This document shows, piece by piece, positions 52,367 to 59,875 of a DNA stretch of 64,000 bases. The notes under the pieces are model-generated. The model saw only the letters and a list, made by a program, of their open reading frames with translations. It had not been told where the DNA came from and ran no database searches. The first letter of the stretch is position 1. The number at the start of each line of letters is the position of its first letter. Source of the DNA: Breznakibacter xylanolyticus (GTDB lineage Bacteria; Bacteroidota; Bacteroidia; Bacteroidales; Marinilabiliaceae); NCBI RefSeq assembly GCF_003254275.1, contig NZ_QKZK01000002.1, positions 62,001 through 126,000 of the forward strand, read 5' to 3'. The position numbers were made by a program, and so were the translations under genes.

Positions 52367-55159
52367 CTATAAACGCAGAAACTTACCGGTGTGCGACGCT
52401 TTGCATCGGATCAGTTCCTCGGGCGTACCTTCAAACACGATGTTACCACCATCTTTACCGCCTTCGGGCCCCAAGTCGATGACGTGGTCGGCGCACTTAA
52501 TCACATCCATGTTGTGCTCGATGATGAGCAGACTGTGCCCCTTGTCGAGCAAGGCGCCAAAGGCCACCAGGAGAGTCTTGATGTCGTGAAAATGCAAGCC
52601 GGTGGTGGGTTCGTCAAAAATAAAGAGCGTGGGACTCATCTTGTCCATGGCCAGGAACGACGCCAGCTTGACACGCTGACTTTCGCCACCCGACAAAGTG
52701 CTCGAGGGCTGCCCCAGCGTCACGTAGCCCAATCCCACATCGGCCAGCGGCTTGAGCTTGGCCACGATGCGTTTTTCGGTGCTGCCGGGCTTCTCGCCAA
52801 AGAACTCGATGGCCTGATTGACGGTCATCTCCAGAATGTCGAAAATGTTTTTTCCGCGATAGGTCACCTCCAGAATCTCGCTTTGAAAGCGTTTGCCATG
52901 ACAGCTTTCGCAGGTCAGAATGATGTCGGCCATGAACTGCATCTCCACCTTGATGGTTCCCTCGCCCTGACAGGCTTCGCAACGCCCACCGTCGGTATTG
53001 AACGAAAAATGCGATGCCGTGAAACCATTTTGCTTGGCCAGTTGCTGGTCGGACATGAGTTTGCGAATCTCGTCATAAGCCTTCAGGTAAGTGGCCGGGT
53101 TGCTGCGCGACGATTTACCAATGGGGTTTTGGTCGACATACTCCACATCGCTCACAGCTTTGATGTCGCCGCGAATCATGTCGAAGGCACCGGTTTTATC
53201 GGCCTGCCCGCCCAATCGTTTTTTAAGGGCAGGATAAAACACCTTGCCAATGAGCGACGACTTACCCGATCCGCTCACGCCGCTGACCACCGTCATCACG
53301 TTAAGCGGAAATTTCACCGTCACGTTTTTGAGGTTGTTTTCGCGGGCTCCCACCACTTCGATGGCCTGGTTCCAGGTGCGGCGCGAACGGGGCACGGCAA
53401 TTTGCTGAATGCCCTTGAGGTATTGCGTGGTGAGACTCTCGGGCGATGCTTCGAGCTGGTGAAAGTCGCCCTGAAACACCACTTCGCCGCCCAATCGCCC
53501 GGCACCGGGGCCGATGTCGATGATTTGGTCGGCGGCGCGAATCATCTCCTCGTCGTGCTCGACCACCACCACGGTGTTGCCCAGCTTTTGCAGATGCTTC
53601 AACACGCCAATGAGCAGACTGGTGTCGCGCGGATGCAGGCCAATGCTGGGCTCATCTAATATATAAAGCGACCCCACCAGACTGCTGCCCAGCGAGGTGG
53701 CCAGGTTGATGCGCTGGCTTTCGCCCCCCGAGAGGGTCGATGATAAGCGATTGAGGGTGAGATATCCCAGCCCCACATTCATCAAAAAGCTGATGCGTGA
53801 GCGGATTTCGATGAGCAGGCGATCCACAATTTTGGCCTCGCCCTCTAAAGGGGTGTAGGTCTCAAACCAAGTCACCAGCTCGGCAATGGGCATCATCACC
53901 AACTCGTGAATGGTTTTGCCATTCACTTTGACCCACGACGCCTCTTTTTTGATGCGGCTGCCCTTACAATCGGGGCACACCGTTTTGCCGCGATAGCGAG
54001 CCAGCATCACCCGGTATTGAATTTTGTATTGATTAGATTCGACATACTTGAAGAAACGATGCAACCCTTCAAAATAACGATTGCCATTCCACACCAGTTC
54101 GCGCTGCTCGTCGGTGAGTTGGTACCAGGGGGTGTGCACGGGGAAGTGAAAGTTATGGGCATTTCGCACCAACTCGTCGCGCCACTCGCCCATTTTTTCG
54201 CCCTTCCAGCAGGCAATGCACTCGTCGTACACCGACAGGGTTTTGTTGGGAACCACCAAATCTTCATCAATGCCAATCACACTGCCAAACCCCTCGCAGG
54301 TGGGACAAGCCCCCATTGGACTGTTAAAGGCAAAGAGGTGCTCAGTGGGCTCTTCGAAGGTGATGCCATCGGCCTCAAAGCGATTGGTAAAACTCAGCTC
54401 TCGGGGCTTATCGGCATCATATACCAGCAAGCGGCATTCGCCGTTGCCCTCGTAAAAGGCCGTCTGCACGGAGTCGCCCAATCGCGACACAAAATCGTCG
54501 TCGCGCTGCACGCTCACCCGGTCGATGAGCAGACGGAATCCATCGCAATCAACATTGCCCTGCCCCAACAGCTCTTCGATGCGGAGGAACTCCCCCTCCC
54601 TCTCCACCCGACTAAAGCCCTGTTTTTGCAACATGGTGAGCTGCTCCTCACTGCTTCGGCCGGCCGGGATGATGAGGGGCGCAACAATGGCCAAACGGAT
54701 GCCATCGGGCAAGGCCATGATGGCGGCCACCACGTCCTGCACCTGGTGACGCTTCACCTCCACCCCGCTCACGGGCGAAAAGGTGCGCCCCACGCGAGCA
54801 AACATCAGCTTGAGGTAATCGTATATTTCGGTAGAAGTGCCCACAGTGGAACGCGGGTTGCGGGTGCTCACCTTTTGCTCGATGGCAATGGCGGGCGGAA
54901 TGCCCTTGATGAAATCGACCTCGGGCTTGTCGAGTCGCCCCAAAAACTGGCGGGCATAGGAACTCAAACTCTCCACATATCGACGCTGCCCCTCGGCATA
55001 CAGGGTGTCGAAAGCCAGCGACGACTTACCGCTGCCCGACACGCCGGTGATAACGATAAACTGGTTGCGGGGAATATCAAGGCTGATGTTTTTGAGGTTG
55101 TGAACCCGCGCCCCCTTGATTTGGATGGCGCCACTTTTGAGCGATGTGTCGTTTGCCAT
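52367..55159 (-). CDS. uvrA: Excinuclease ABC subunit A
   Basis: The 930-residue DNA damage recognition ATPase of nucleotide excision repair has two ABC modules. The first Walker A is [37 protein letters not shown], the second [21 protein letters not shown]. Signature motifs read [16 protein letters not shown] and [16 protein letters not shown]. Zinc-finger cysteines occur in CPTCEGFG and CEACQGEG...CESCHGKR; the upstream CPDCKGSR pair also fits. The frame extends 35 codons upstream to 55264, but that part is intergenic REP sequence; the ATG at 55159 gives the family N-terminus and follows a -7 element. Confidence 0.98.
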   Translation of the reverse strand: MANDTSLKSGAIQIKGARVHNLKNISLDIPRNQFIVITGVSGSGKSSLAFDTLYAEGQRRYVESLSSYARQFLGRLDKPEVDFIKGIPPAIAIEQKVSTRNPRSTVGTSTEIYDYLKLMFARVGRTFSPVSGVEVKRHQVQDVVAAIMALPDGIRLAIVAPLIIPAGRSSEEQLTMLQKQGFSRVEREGEFLRIEELLGQGNVDCDGFRLLIDRVSVQRDDDFVSRLGDSVQTAFYEGNGECRLLVYDADKPRELSFTNRFEADGITFEEPTEHLFAFNSPMGACPTCEGFGSVIGIDEDLVVPNKTLSVYDECIACWKGEKMGEWRDELVRNAHNFHFPVHTPWYQLTDEQRELVWNGNRYFEGLHRFFKYVESNQYKIQYRVMLARYRGKTVCPDCKGSRIKKEASWVKVNGKTIHELVMMPIAELVTWFETYTPLEGEAKIVDRLLIEIRSRISFLMNVGLGYLTLNRLSSTLSGGESQRINLATSLGSSLVGSLYILDEPSIGLHPRDTSLLIGVLKHLQKLGNTVVVVEHDEEMIRAADQIIDIGPGAGRLGGEVVFQGDFHQLEASPESLTTQYLKGIQQIAVPRSRRTWNQAIEVVGARENNLKNVTVKFPLNVMTVVSGVSGSGKSSLIGKVFYPALKKRLGGQADKTGAFDMIRGDIKAVSDVEYVDQNPIGKSSRSNPATYLKAYDEIRKLMSDQQLAKQNGFTASHFSFNTDGGRCEACQGEGTIKVEMQFMADIILTCESCHGKRFQSEILEVTYRGKNIFDILEMTVNQAIEFFGEKPGSTEKRIVAKLKPLADVGLGYVTLGQPSSTLSGGESQRVKLASFLAMDKMSPTLFIFDEPTTGLHFHDIKTLLVAFGALLDKGHSLLIIEHNMDVIKCADHVIDLGPEGGKDGGNIVFEGTPEELIRCKASHTGKFLRL

Positions 55160-55179
55160 GCGGATGAATAATAATCGGG

Positions 55180-55187
55180 CAAATATA
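55180..55187 (-). promoter_or_regulatory. -7 element of uvrA
   Basis: Minus-strand TATATTTG lies 20 bases before the ATG at 55159. Confidence 0.55.
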
Positions 55188-55246
55188 ATGTTTTTCGACC
55201 GGGGCGGATAACAATATAACAGGACAAATAATAACGTGGGGTGGTT

Positions 55247-55280
55247 GTGGTAGAGACAGGGCATGCCCGGTCTCTACCAC
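55247..55280. repeat. REP palindrome, copy 1 (3' of the transposase)
   Basis: A 34-bp near-perfect palindrome has arms GTGGTAGAGAC / GTCTCTACCAC around GGGCATGCCC; one central mismatch (A against G). Confidence 0.9.
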
Positions 55281-55284
55281 GACG

Positions 55285-55839
55285 TCACCGATGAAACCGG
55301 TCATCGCCCCATTTCGCGGGATTGTTGACAATGTAGGTTTGGATGCGTTGAAACGATGGTTGGTCACGGATAATGTGATCCCAATAGCGGGTTTGCCACC
55401 CGAAATGGTACCCCAAACGGTGGGCATGTTTGGTGACGGCCGATTTGTACGAACCAATGATGGATGATACGGAACGATGGCCAATGCGTTGGTAACGTGA
55501 TTGACCGATGGTTTTTGGTAGAGACAGGGCATGCCCTGTCTCTACGGTATCAACGTCATCCCCACATTCATTCAAAATCAATATCCCATGCACATGATTG
55601 GGCATCACCACAAACGCATCTAATTGAACATGGGCGACATGGTTTTTGATTTCGTGCCAAAACACATCGGCCATCACCCCCACGGGCGACAATTGCATGC
55701 ACCCCTCTGTCACCTGCCCCAAACAACACGCCCTGTTGTGGGTACAAATGGTGATGAAATAGGCCGCCGCCCAACGATAATCCCAGCATTGCAAACGGGC
55801 AGAGGCAATTCGGTATTTGTTTTGAAATAATTGCGACAT
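55285..55839 (-). CDS. REP-associated tyrosine transposase (TnpA-REP/RAYT)
   Basis: The 184-residue protein is a Y1 HUH transposase of the IS200/IS605-related RAYT type, single-copy enzymes linked to REP palindromes. Visible parts: YFITICTHNR, AFVVMPNHVHGILIL (the HxH metal motif), SIIGSYKSAVTKHAH and WQTRYWDHIIRDQPSFQRIQTYIVNNPAKW, where the candidate nucleophile tyrosines lie. A segment VETGHALSLP, between the HxH part and the SIIGSYKS helix, is encoded exactly by REP copy 2, an in-frame insertion. Copies 1 and 3 flank the gene within 70 bases. Whether the enlarged loop leaves it active is unknown. Confidence 0.9.
   Translation of the reverse strand: MSQLFQNKYRIASARLQCWDYRWAAAYFITICTHNRACCLGQVTEGCMQLSPVGVMADVFWHEIKNHVAHVQLDAFVVMPNHVHGILILNECGDDVDTVETGHALSLPKTIGQSRYQRIGHRSVSSIIGSYKSAVTKHAHRLGYHFGWQTRYWDHIIRDQPSFQRIQTYIVNNPAKWGDDRFHR
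55518..55545. repeat. REP palindrome, copy 2, inside the transposase ORF
   Basis: A perfect 28-bp palindrome, half-site GTAGAGACAGGGCA. It is in frame and has no stop on the minus strand, adding about nine residues to the transposase. Confidence 0.92.
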
Positions 55840-55906
55840 GATGAATCAACGATTTGGGTGATGCAAACATGACACAATATAAAAATTGGGGATCACAATT
55901 GCCAGG

Positions 55907-55934
55907 GTAGAGACAGGGCATGCCCTGTCTCTAC
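55907..55934. repeat. REP palindrome, copy 3 (5' of the transposase)
   Basis: A perfect 28-bp palindrome identical to copy 2, 68 bases upstream of the transposase ATG. Confidence 0.92.
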
Positions 55935-56013
55935 GACATTACGCCGTCCACCCCATTAAAAACAACACACCCAAATGAATATGGGGGGACATGGTTGTAA
56001 AATCCGATGGTTT

Positions 56014-56160
56014 CGGATAACCATCCGACGGTTCCGGATAACCGGCACATCATTCCGGATAATCATCCGAAAATTCCGGATGACCATCCCGTAGTTCCGG
56101 ATGACCATCCCATAGTTCCGGATAACCATCCCATCATTCCGGATGACCGAACGAAAGATG
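56014..56160. repeat. 21-bp tandem array, seven units
   Basis: Units begin CGGATAACC or CGGATGACC at 56014, 56035, 56056, 56077, 56098, 56119 and 56140. The stretch 55956-56360 is open on both strands. The plus reading gives heptads like PDNHPIV; the minus reading (55956-56351) gives MVIRNYG heptads. Neither has a recognisable start context or domain, so I do not call a gene; a heptad-repeat protein on the minus strand cannot be excluded. Confidence 0.85.
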
Positions 56161-56347
56161 CGTATGACTGTACGAAAAATCCCGATGCCCCTCCGGATAA
56201 TCGGGATAACAGCACCAAACTTCCCGATAACCCACCAGAAGTTCCTGAGGCTCCAATCAATGACCGGGGTGATGCGACAGATGAATGGGGTGTCTTGAAT
56301 CCTGATACGCATATCTTGAGACATACATCTCCTTCCCCCCCCAGGCC

Positions 56348-57343
56348 TCACCCCTTATAAAACGTCTTTTCAAAACTGTGAAACTCACCACGGCCAAGCA
56401 CCACCCTCAGCCATACCGCCTTTAAAAAGCCCAGTCCATAACCGCACAGTTGCGTGTACGATGCGGGCACAGCCAGCCAGGCCGTCTGCAGCTCCCGCGT
56501 CGAGAGCAACGCCCCGCCAAAAAACAGCAGCGCGGGAACTGTCAACAGCCATGCCGCCGGGGGAAAACACAAAGCCATCAACACCATGGCCAAATGCCCC
56601 AGCACAAACAGCGAAGGCAACAGATGCACCGCCTTGAGGGTACCGCGATGCCGCTTCTCGAGGTTGATGCGGGCAATGCCCGAATTGAACACCTGCTTGA
56701 AAAACGAACGAAAGGTGTTACGCCGCTTATGGTACACCCACGCATCAGAGAGCAGTCCGGTCGAATGACCCGCCTCGATCACCCGCATGCTCAAGTCCAG
56801 GTCTTCGCCAAAACGCATGGCCGCAAAACCGTCTAAGGCATCGAACACCCCCTTGCGAATGCCCAGATTGAAACTGCGGGGGTAAAAACGATCCATCTTT
56901 TGGCCGCTGCCGCGAATGCCGCCCGTGGTGAGCACCGAGGTCATGGCATAGCTGATGGCCTTTTGCACGGGCGTGAAGTCGGGATGGGCGCAGTCGGGGC
57001 CGCCAAAACAATCGTAGTCGTGCAGAGCCAGCCCCTTGTCCACCGCTTCGAGGTAGGCAGGGGGGACAATCACGTCCGAATCGAGAAATATAAGCACATC
57101 CCCCTTGGCCAATCGGGCACCATGGTTGCGAGCCGGGCCGGGCCCCGTGTTGAGCTGCCGCGCATAGAGGCATTCGAGCCGGTGCGCATAGTGATTCACC
57201 ACCTCATCGCACGGGAAGGTGGAACCATCTTCAATCACCACCACCTCAAAATGGGTCAAGGTCTGCTGCGCGAGCGAAGCCAACAGCTCGTCCACCTCGT
57301 GGGGACGGTTATATACGGGGACAATGAGGGAGTAAAAAGGCAT
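56348..57343 (-). CDS. Family 2 glycosyltransferase
   Basis: The 331-residue protein has the GT-A fold: FYSLIVPVYNRPHEVDELLASLAQQTLTHFEVVVIEDGST, the metal/nucleotide-sugar motif LIFLDSDVIVP (DxD), FNLGIRKGVFDALDGF and the acceptor-site GEDLDLSMRV (ED). Two hydrophobic segments near the C-terminus (LLPSLFVLGHLAMVLMALCF and WLLTVPALLFFGGALL) anchor it in the inner membrane. It transfers a sugar to an unknown acceptor, perhaps a lipid-linked glycan. The nearest gene on the same strand is the phosphofructokinase upstream (76-bp gap). Confidence 0.93.
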   Translation of the reverse strand: MPFYSLIVPVYNRPHEVDELLASLAQQTLTHFEVVVIEDGSTFPCDEVVNHYAHRLECLYARQLNTGPGPARNHGARLAKGDVLIFLDSDVIVPPAYLEAVDKGLALHDYDCFGGPDCAHPDFTPVQKAISYAMTSVLTTGGIRGSGQKMDRFYPRSFNLGIRKGVFDALDGFAAMRFGEDLDLSMRVIEAGHSTGLLSDAWVYHKRRNTFRSFFKQVFNSGIARINLEKRHRGTLKAVHLLPSLFVLGHLAMVLMALCFPPAAWLLTVPALLFFGGALLSTRELQTAWLAVPASYTQLCGYGLGFLKAVWLRVVLGRGEFHSFEKTFYKG

Positions 57344-57419
57344 GGCAGAAACGGGTTGGATTCAATAAAAAAGCACAAAAGCGCCGGATGAATCATCGTA
57401 CGCCAAAGTGCAATGATGA

Positions 57420-58604
57420 TTAGTCGCGGGTCAATATCAGCATGGGTTCGCCCACAATGTAGTCGTACTTGGGACGATAGTGCTGCGTGTCGTAAAACTT
57501 GTCCACATCTACCTTCTTTTTCGTCATTTGCCCATCGCCGCGAAACACCTGATTGATGGCAATGTGGGTGTACTGCCCGTCGCGAATGCACACCATGCGG
57601 CCGTGCATATCCTTGCGAATGAGGTCGAGCGCCAGGTTGGCATAGGCCGTGGGCACGATGGAATCCAGCGCATCGGGATGGCCCGAGCGCACCAGGTAAC
57701 CCAGTTTTTGGTTGATGACGTTGATTTCGCGGCCGTTGTTGTATTTGGCCGAACGGTGCTTGAGTTCCTGCGACACCAGCTCGCCAATGCTTTGGCCGGG
57801 ATAGTGCGACTGCATGCCCTCAAACGAAGCCCCCTCCGACACCATCACCACGGCATATTTCTCCAGGCTGTTGTGATGGCTCTCCACCATCAGTTGCGTG
57901 AGTCGCTCGATGTCGAAAGGATGCTCAGGAATGACGCAATGGTTGGCCGCACCGCCCACGGTGGGCAACAAGGCCGAGAAACCGGCATTTTTGCCAAACA
58001 CCTCAATAACCATCAGGCGCTCGTTGGCGCCGGCACTCGAGCGGATGGCCTGAGTAAGCTCGATGGTGCGCGTTACGCAGGTACTGAACCCGATACAATA
58101 TTCGGTGCCGGGCACGTCGCCATCCATGGTTTTGGGGATGCCAATGAGCTTGATGCCCTGCTTGTGCAGACGGGCGGCAAAGGTGAGCGAATCGTCGCCG
58201 CCGATGGGCACCAGATAATCGACCTCGAGGAAGCGCAGGTTCTCGATGACCGCCTCGGTGAGGTCGTTGACCGGCAACGTGTAGCGATCGGTCAGGTGCG
58301 ACGGCACATCGGCCAGAGGCACCTTGTCGGGGTTCACACGGCTCGAGTGCAAAAAGGTGCTGCCCGAGTGAGCCGCCACCAGAGCGATGTTCTCGTCCAA
58401 CTCGATGCAGTAATCCTGAAACTCAAAGTCTTTGGTCGGGTCGATGGACATGGCGCCCTTCCAGCCGTTTTTAATGCCAATGACCCTGAAGCCTTCGCGC
58501 AAGGCACGGGTGGTGAGGGTATAGATGGCCGGGTTGAGGCCGGGAACGTCGCCCCCTCCGGTGAGGATGGCGATGGTTTTGGGTCGCGGGGTTGATGTAC
58601 TCAT
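57420..58604 (-). CDS. 6-phosphofructokinase with PPi-type active-site motifs
   Basis: The 394-residue protein starts MSTSTPRPKTIAILTGGGDVPGLNPAIY, the PFK nucleotide/phosphate loop. It reads PIGGDDSLTFA where ATP-PFKs have GGDGS, and GIPKTMDGDVPGTEYCIGF where they have PGTIDND. An Asp after GGD and a Lys in PKT are the pattern of pyrophosphate-dependent enzymes, so fructose-6-phosphate 1-phosphotransferase using PPi is likely. ERLMVIEVFGKNAGFSALL is the substrate loop. The frame extends to 58826, but a -7 element (58646-58653) places the start at ATG 58604. Confidence 0.9.
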   Translation of the reverse strand: MSTSTPRPKTIAILTGGGDVPGLNPAIYTLTTRALREGFRVIGIKNGWKGAMSIDPTKDFEFQDYCIELDENIALVAAHSGSTFLHSSRVNPDKVPLADVPSHLTDRYTLPVNDLTEAVIENLRFLEVDYLVPIGGDDSLTFAARLHKQGIKLIGIPKTMDGDVPGTEYCIGFSTCVTRTIELTQAIRSSAGANERLMVIEVFGKNAGFSALLPTVGGAANHCVIPEHPFDIERLTQLMVESHHNSLEKYAVVMVSEGASFEGMQSHYPGQSIGELVSQELKHRSAKYNNGREINVINQKLGYLVRSGHPDALDSIVPTAYANLALDLIRKDMHGRMVCIRDGQYTHIAINQVFRGDGQMTKKKVDVDKFYDTQHYRPKYDYIVGEPMLILTRD

Positions 58605-58645
58605 AAGATGGGTTGGTGATGTTGAACATACAGGTTTCCGACAGT

Positions 58646-58653
58646 CAAAAGTA
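58646..58653 (-). promoter_or_regulatory. -7 element of the phosphofructokinase gene
   Basis: Minus-strand TACTTTTG, 41 bases before the ATG; a TTTC lies 17 bases upstream. Confidence 0.5.
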
Positions 58654-58801
58654 GAATTTTTTGAGAGGATGAAACCCTCCGGGACGAATTTTCGCGGCTG
58701 AAGCACGAAAAACAGTACTCTATTCACCCCATCCATCAGTCCGACGCTAAAAACTTCGTCTCTTTTATGAATGCCCCCGAACAAAACGGCATCCACTTGT
58801 A

Positions 58802-58809
58802 TATCTTTG
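58802..58809 (+). promoter_or_regulatory. -7 element of the exported-protein pair
   Basis: TATCTTTG lies 25 bases before the ATG at 58835. Confidence 0.5.
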
Positions 58810-58834
58810 TGGCGCCCCATCACCAATAGCCATT

Positions 58835-59875
58835 ATGAAGCACCTCCGCCCCATCGCCATCACGGCTACTGCCGTTGTTTTGCTCGCCATTGGGCTGTAT
58901 GCACTGAAGGGCAACCGCATCACCCCCTCATTTTACTACTGGAAAACCACCTTTCGTCTCTCGCCCCACGAGCATCGTCTGCTGGCCTCGCAACAGGTGG
59001 ACGAACTGTTTGTCCGCTTCTTCGACGTTGACCGGGAGGCCTCACAGGGCAAAGCCCAACCGCTGGGCATGCTCACGGTGCGCGACACTTCGTTGCGCGG
59101 CTTCAAAGTCATCCCCGTGGTGTTTATCACCAACCGGGTGTTCCAGCAAGCCCCACCGGAAGAAGTGAAACAACTGGCCAACAATGTGTGGTCAACCATT
59201 CGCCACATGGCCGATGAACATCATTTGCAAATGAGCGAGATACAAATCGACTGCGACTGGACTGAGAGCAGTAAAGCAGCCTACTTTGGTTTTCTATCAC
59301 AATTGAAGGAACAACTGTTACCCTTACAATTGCCATTGAGTGCCACCATACGGCTCCATCAGGTTAAATATCCTGCCCGCACCGGCATCCCGCCCGTCGA
59401 CCGGGGAATGCTCATGTTCTACAACATGGGCAACCTGAGCGACAGCACCGCCAACAGCATCTATAACAGTGGCGACGCTGCCAAATATGTAACATCGGTG
59501 CGCGACTACCCGCTGCCCCTCGATGTGGCGCTGCCCCTGTTTTCGTGGGTGGTGCACGAGCGCGAGCAGCGCATCATTGAACTGATGAGCAACACCTACG
59601 CCCACGAGCTCGACACGCTGCCGGGCGTGGTGCGTACCGATGGCGGCCATTACCGGGTGGAGCAGGCACAGTACTTTCGGGGCGCTTACCTTCGGCGGGG
59701 CGACCGGCTGCGTGCACAGGCTGTGCCCCCGGCACTGGCGCTCGAAGCGGCCCGACAGCTGGCTCCTCACCTTCGGGCAGAACACCGGCGGGTGGCCTTA
59801 TTCCGTTTAGATTCCCTCACATTATTACATTATGAAGAAAAAGAGATTCAAGCCATTGTGGATTGCTTTCGTTAG
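58835..59875 (+). CDS. Membrane-anchored protein of unknown function, possibly TIM-barrel
   Basis: The 346-residue protein has an N-terminal hydrophobic anchor or signal (IAITATAVVLLAIGLYALKG, no lipobox). The body reads like a glycoside-hydrolase-type barrel: DELFVRFFDVD, VIPVVFITNRVFQQ, MSEIQIDCDWTESSKAAYFGFLSQLKEQL, ATIRLHQVKYPARTGIPPVDRGMLMFYNMG and LPLFSWVVHER. The IQIDCDW strand recalls DUF3142-type proteins, but I cannot confirm it. Its end overlaps the next gene by 44 bases in another frame, so the two are translationally linked. Confidence 0.72.
   Translation: MKHLRPIAITATAVVLLAIGLYALKGNRITPSFYYWKTTFRLSPHEHRLLASQQVDELFVRFFDVDREASQGKAQPLGMLTVRDTSLRGFKVIPVVFITNRVFQQAPPEEVKQLANNVWSTIRHMADEHHLQMSEIQIDCDWTESSKAAYFGFLSQLKEQLLPLQLPLSATIRLHQVKYPARTGIPPVDRGMLMFYNMGNLSDSTANSIYNSGDAAKYVTSVRDYPLPLDVALPLFSWVVHEREQRIIELMSNTYAHELDTLPGVVRTDGGHYRVEQAQYFRGAYLRRGDRLRAQAVPPALALEAARQLAPHLRAEHRRVALFRLDSLTLLHYEEKEIQAIVDCFR

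Noticed and set aside
53906-55171. 421-codon plus-strand ORF (and 52391-53659)
   Set aside because: Both are antisense shadows of uvrA created by GC-biased third codon positions.
55160-55264. N-terminal extension of UvrA
   Set aside because: It reads through REP copy 1 and the -7 element at 55180-55187; the ATG at 55159 gives the family start.
57480-58595. 371-codon plus-strand ORF
   Set aside because: It lies antisense to the phosphofructokinase, which has complete active-site motifs.
58605-58826. N-terminal extension of the phosphofructokinase
   Set aside because: It overlaps the -7 element at 58646-58653 and has no family similarity.
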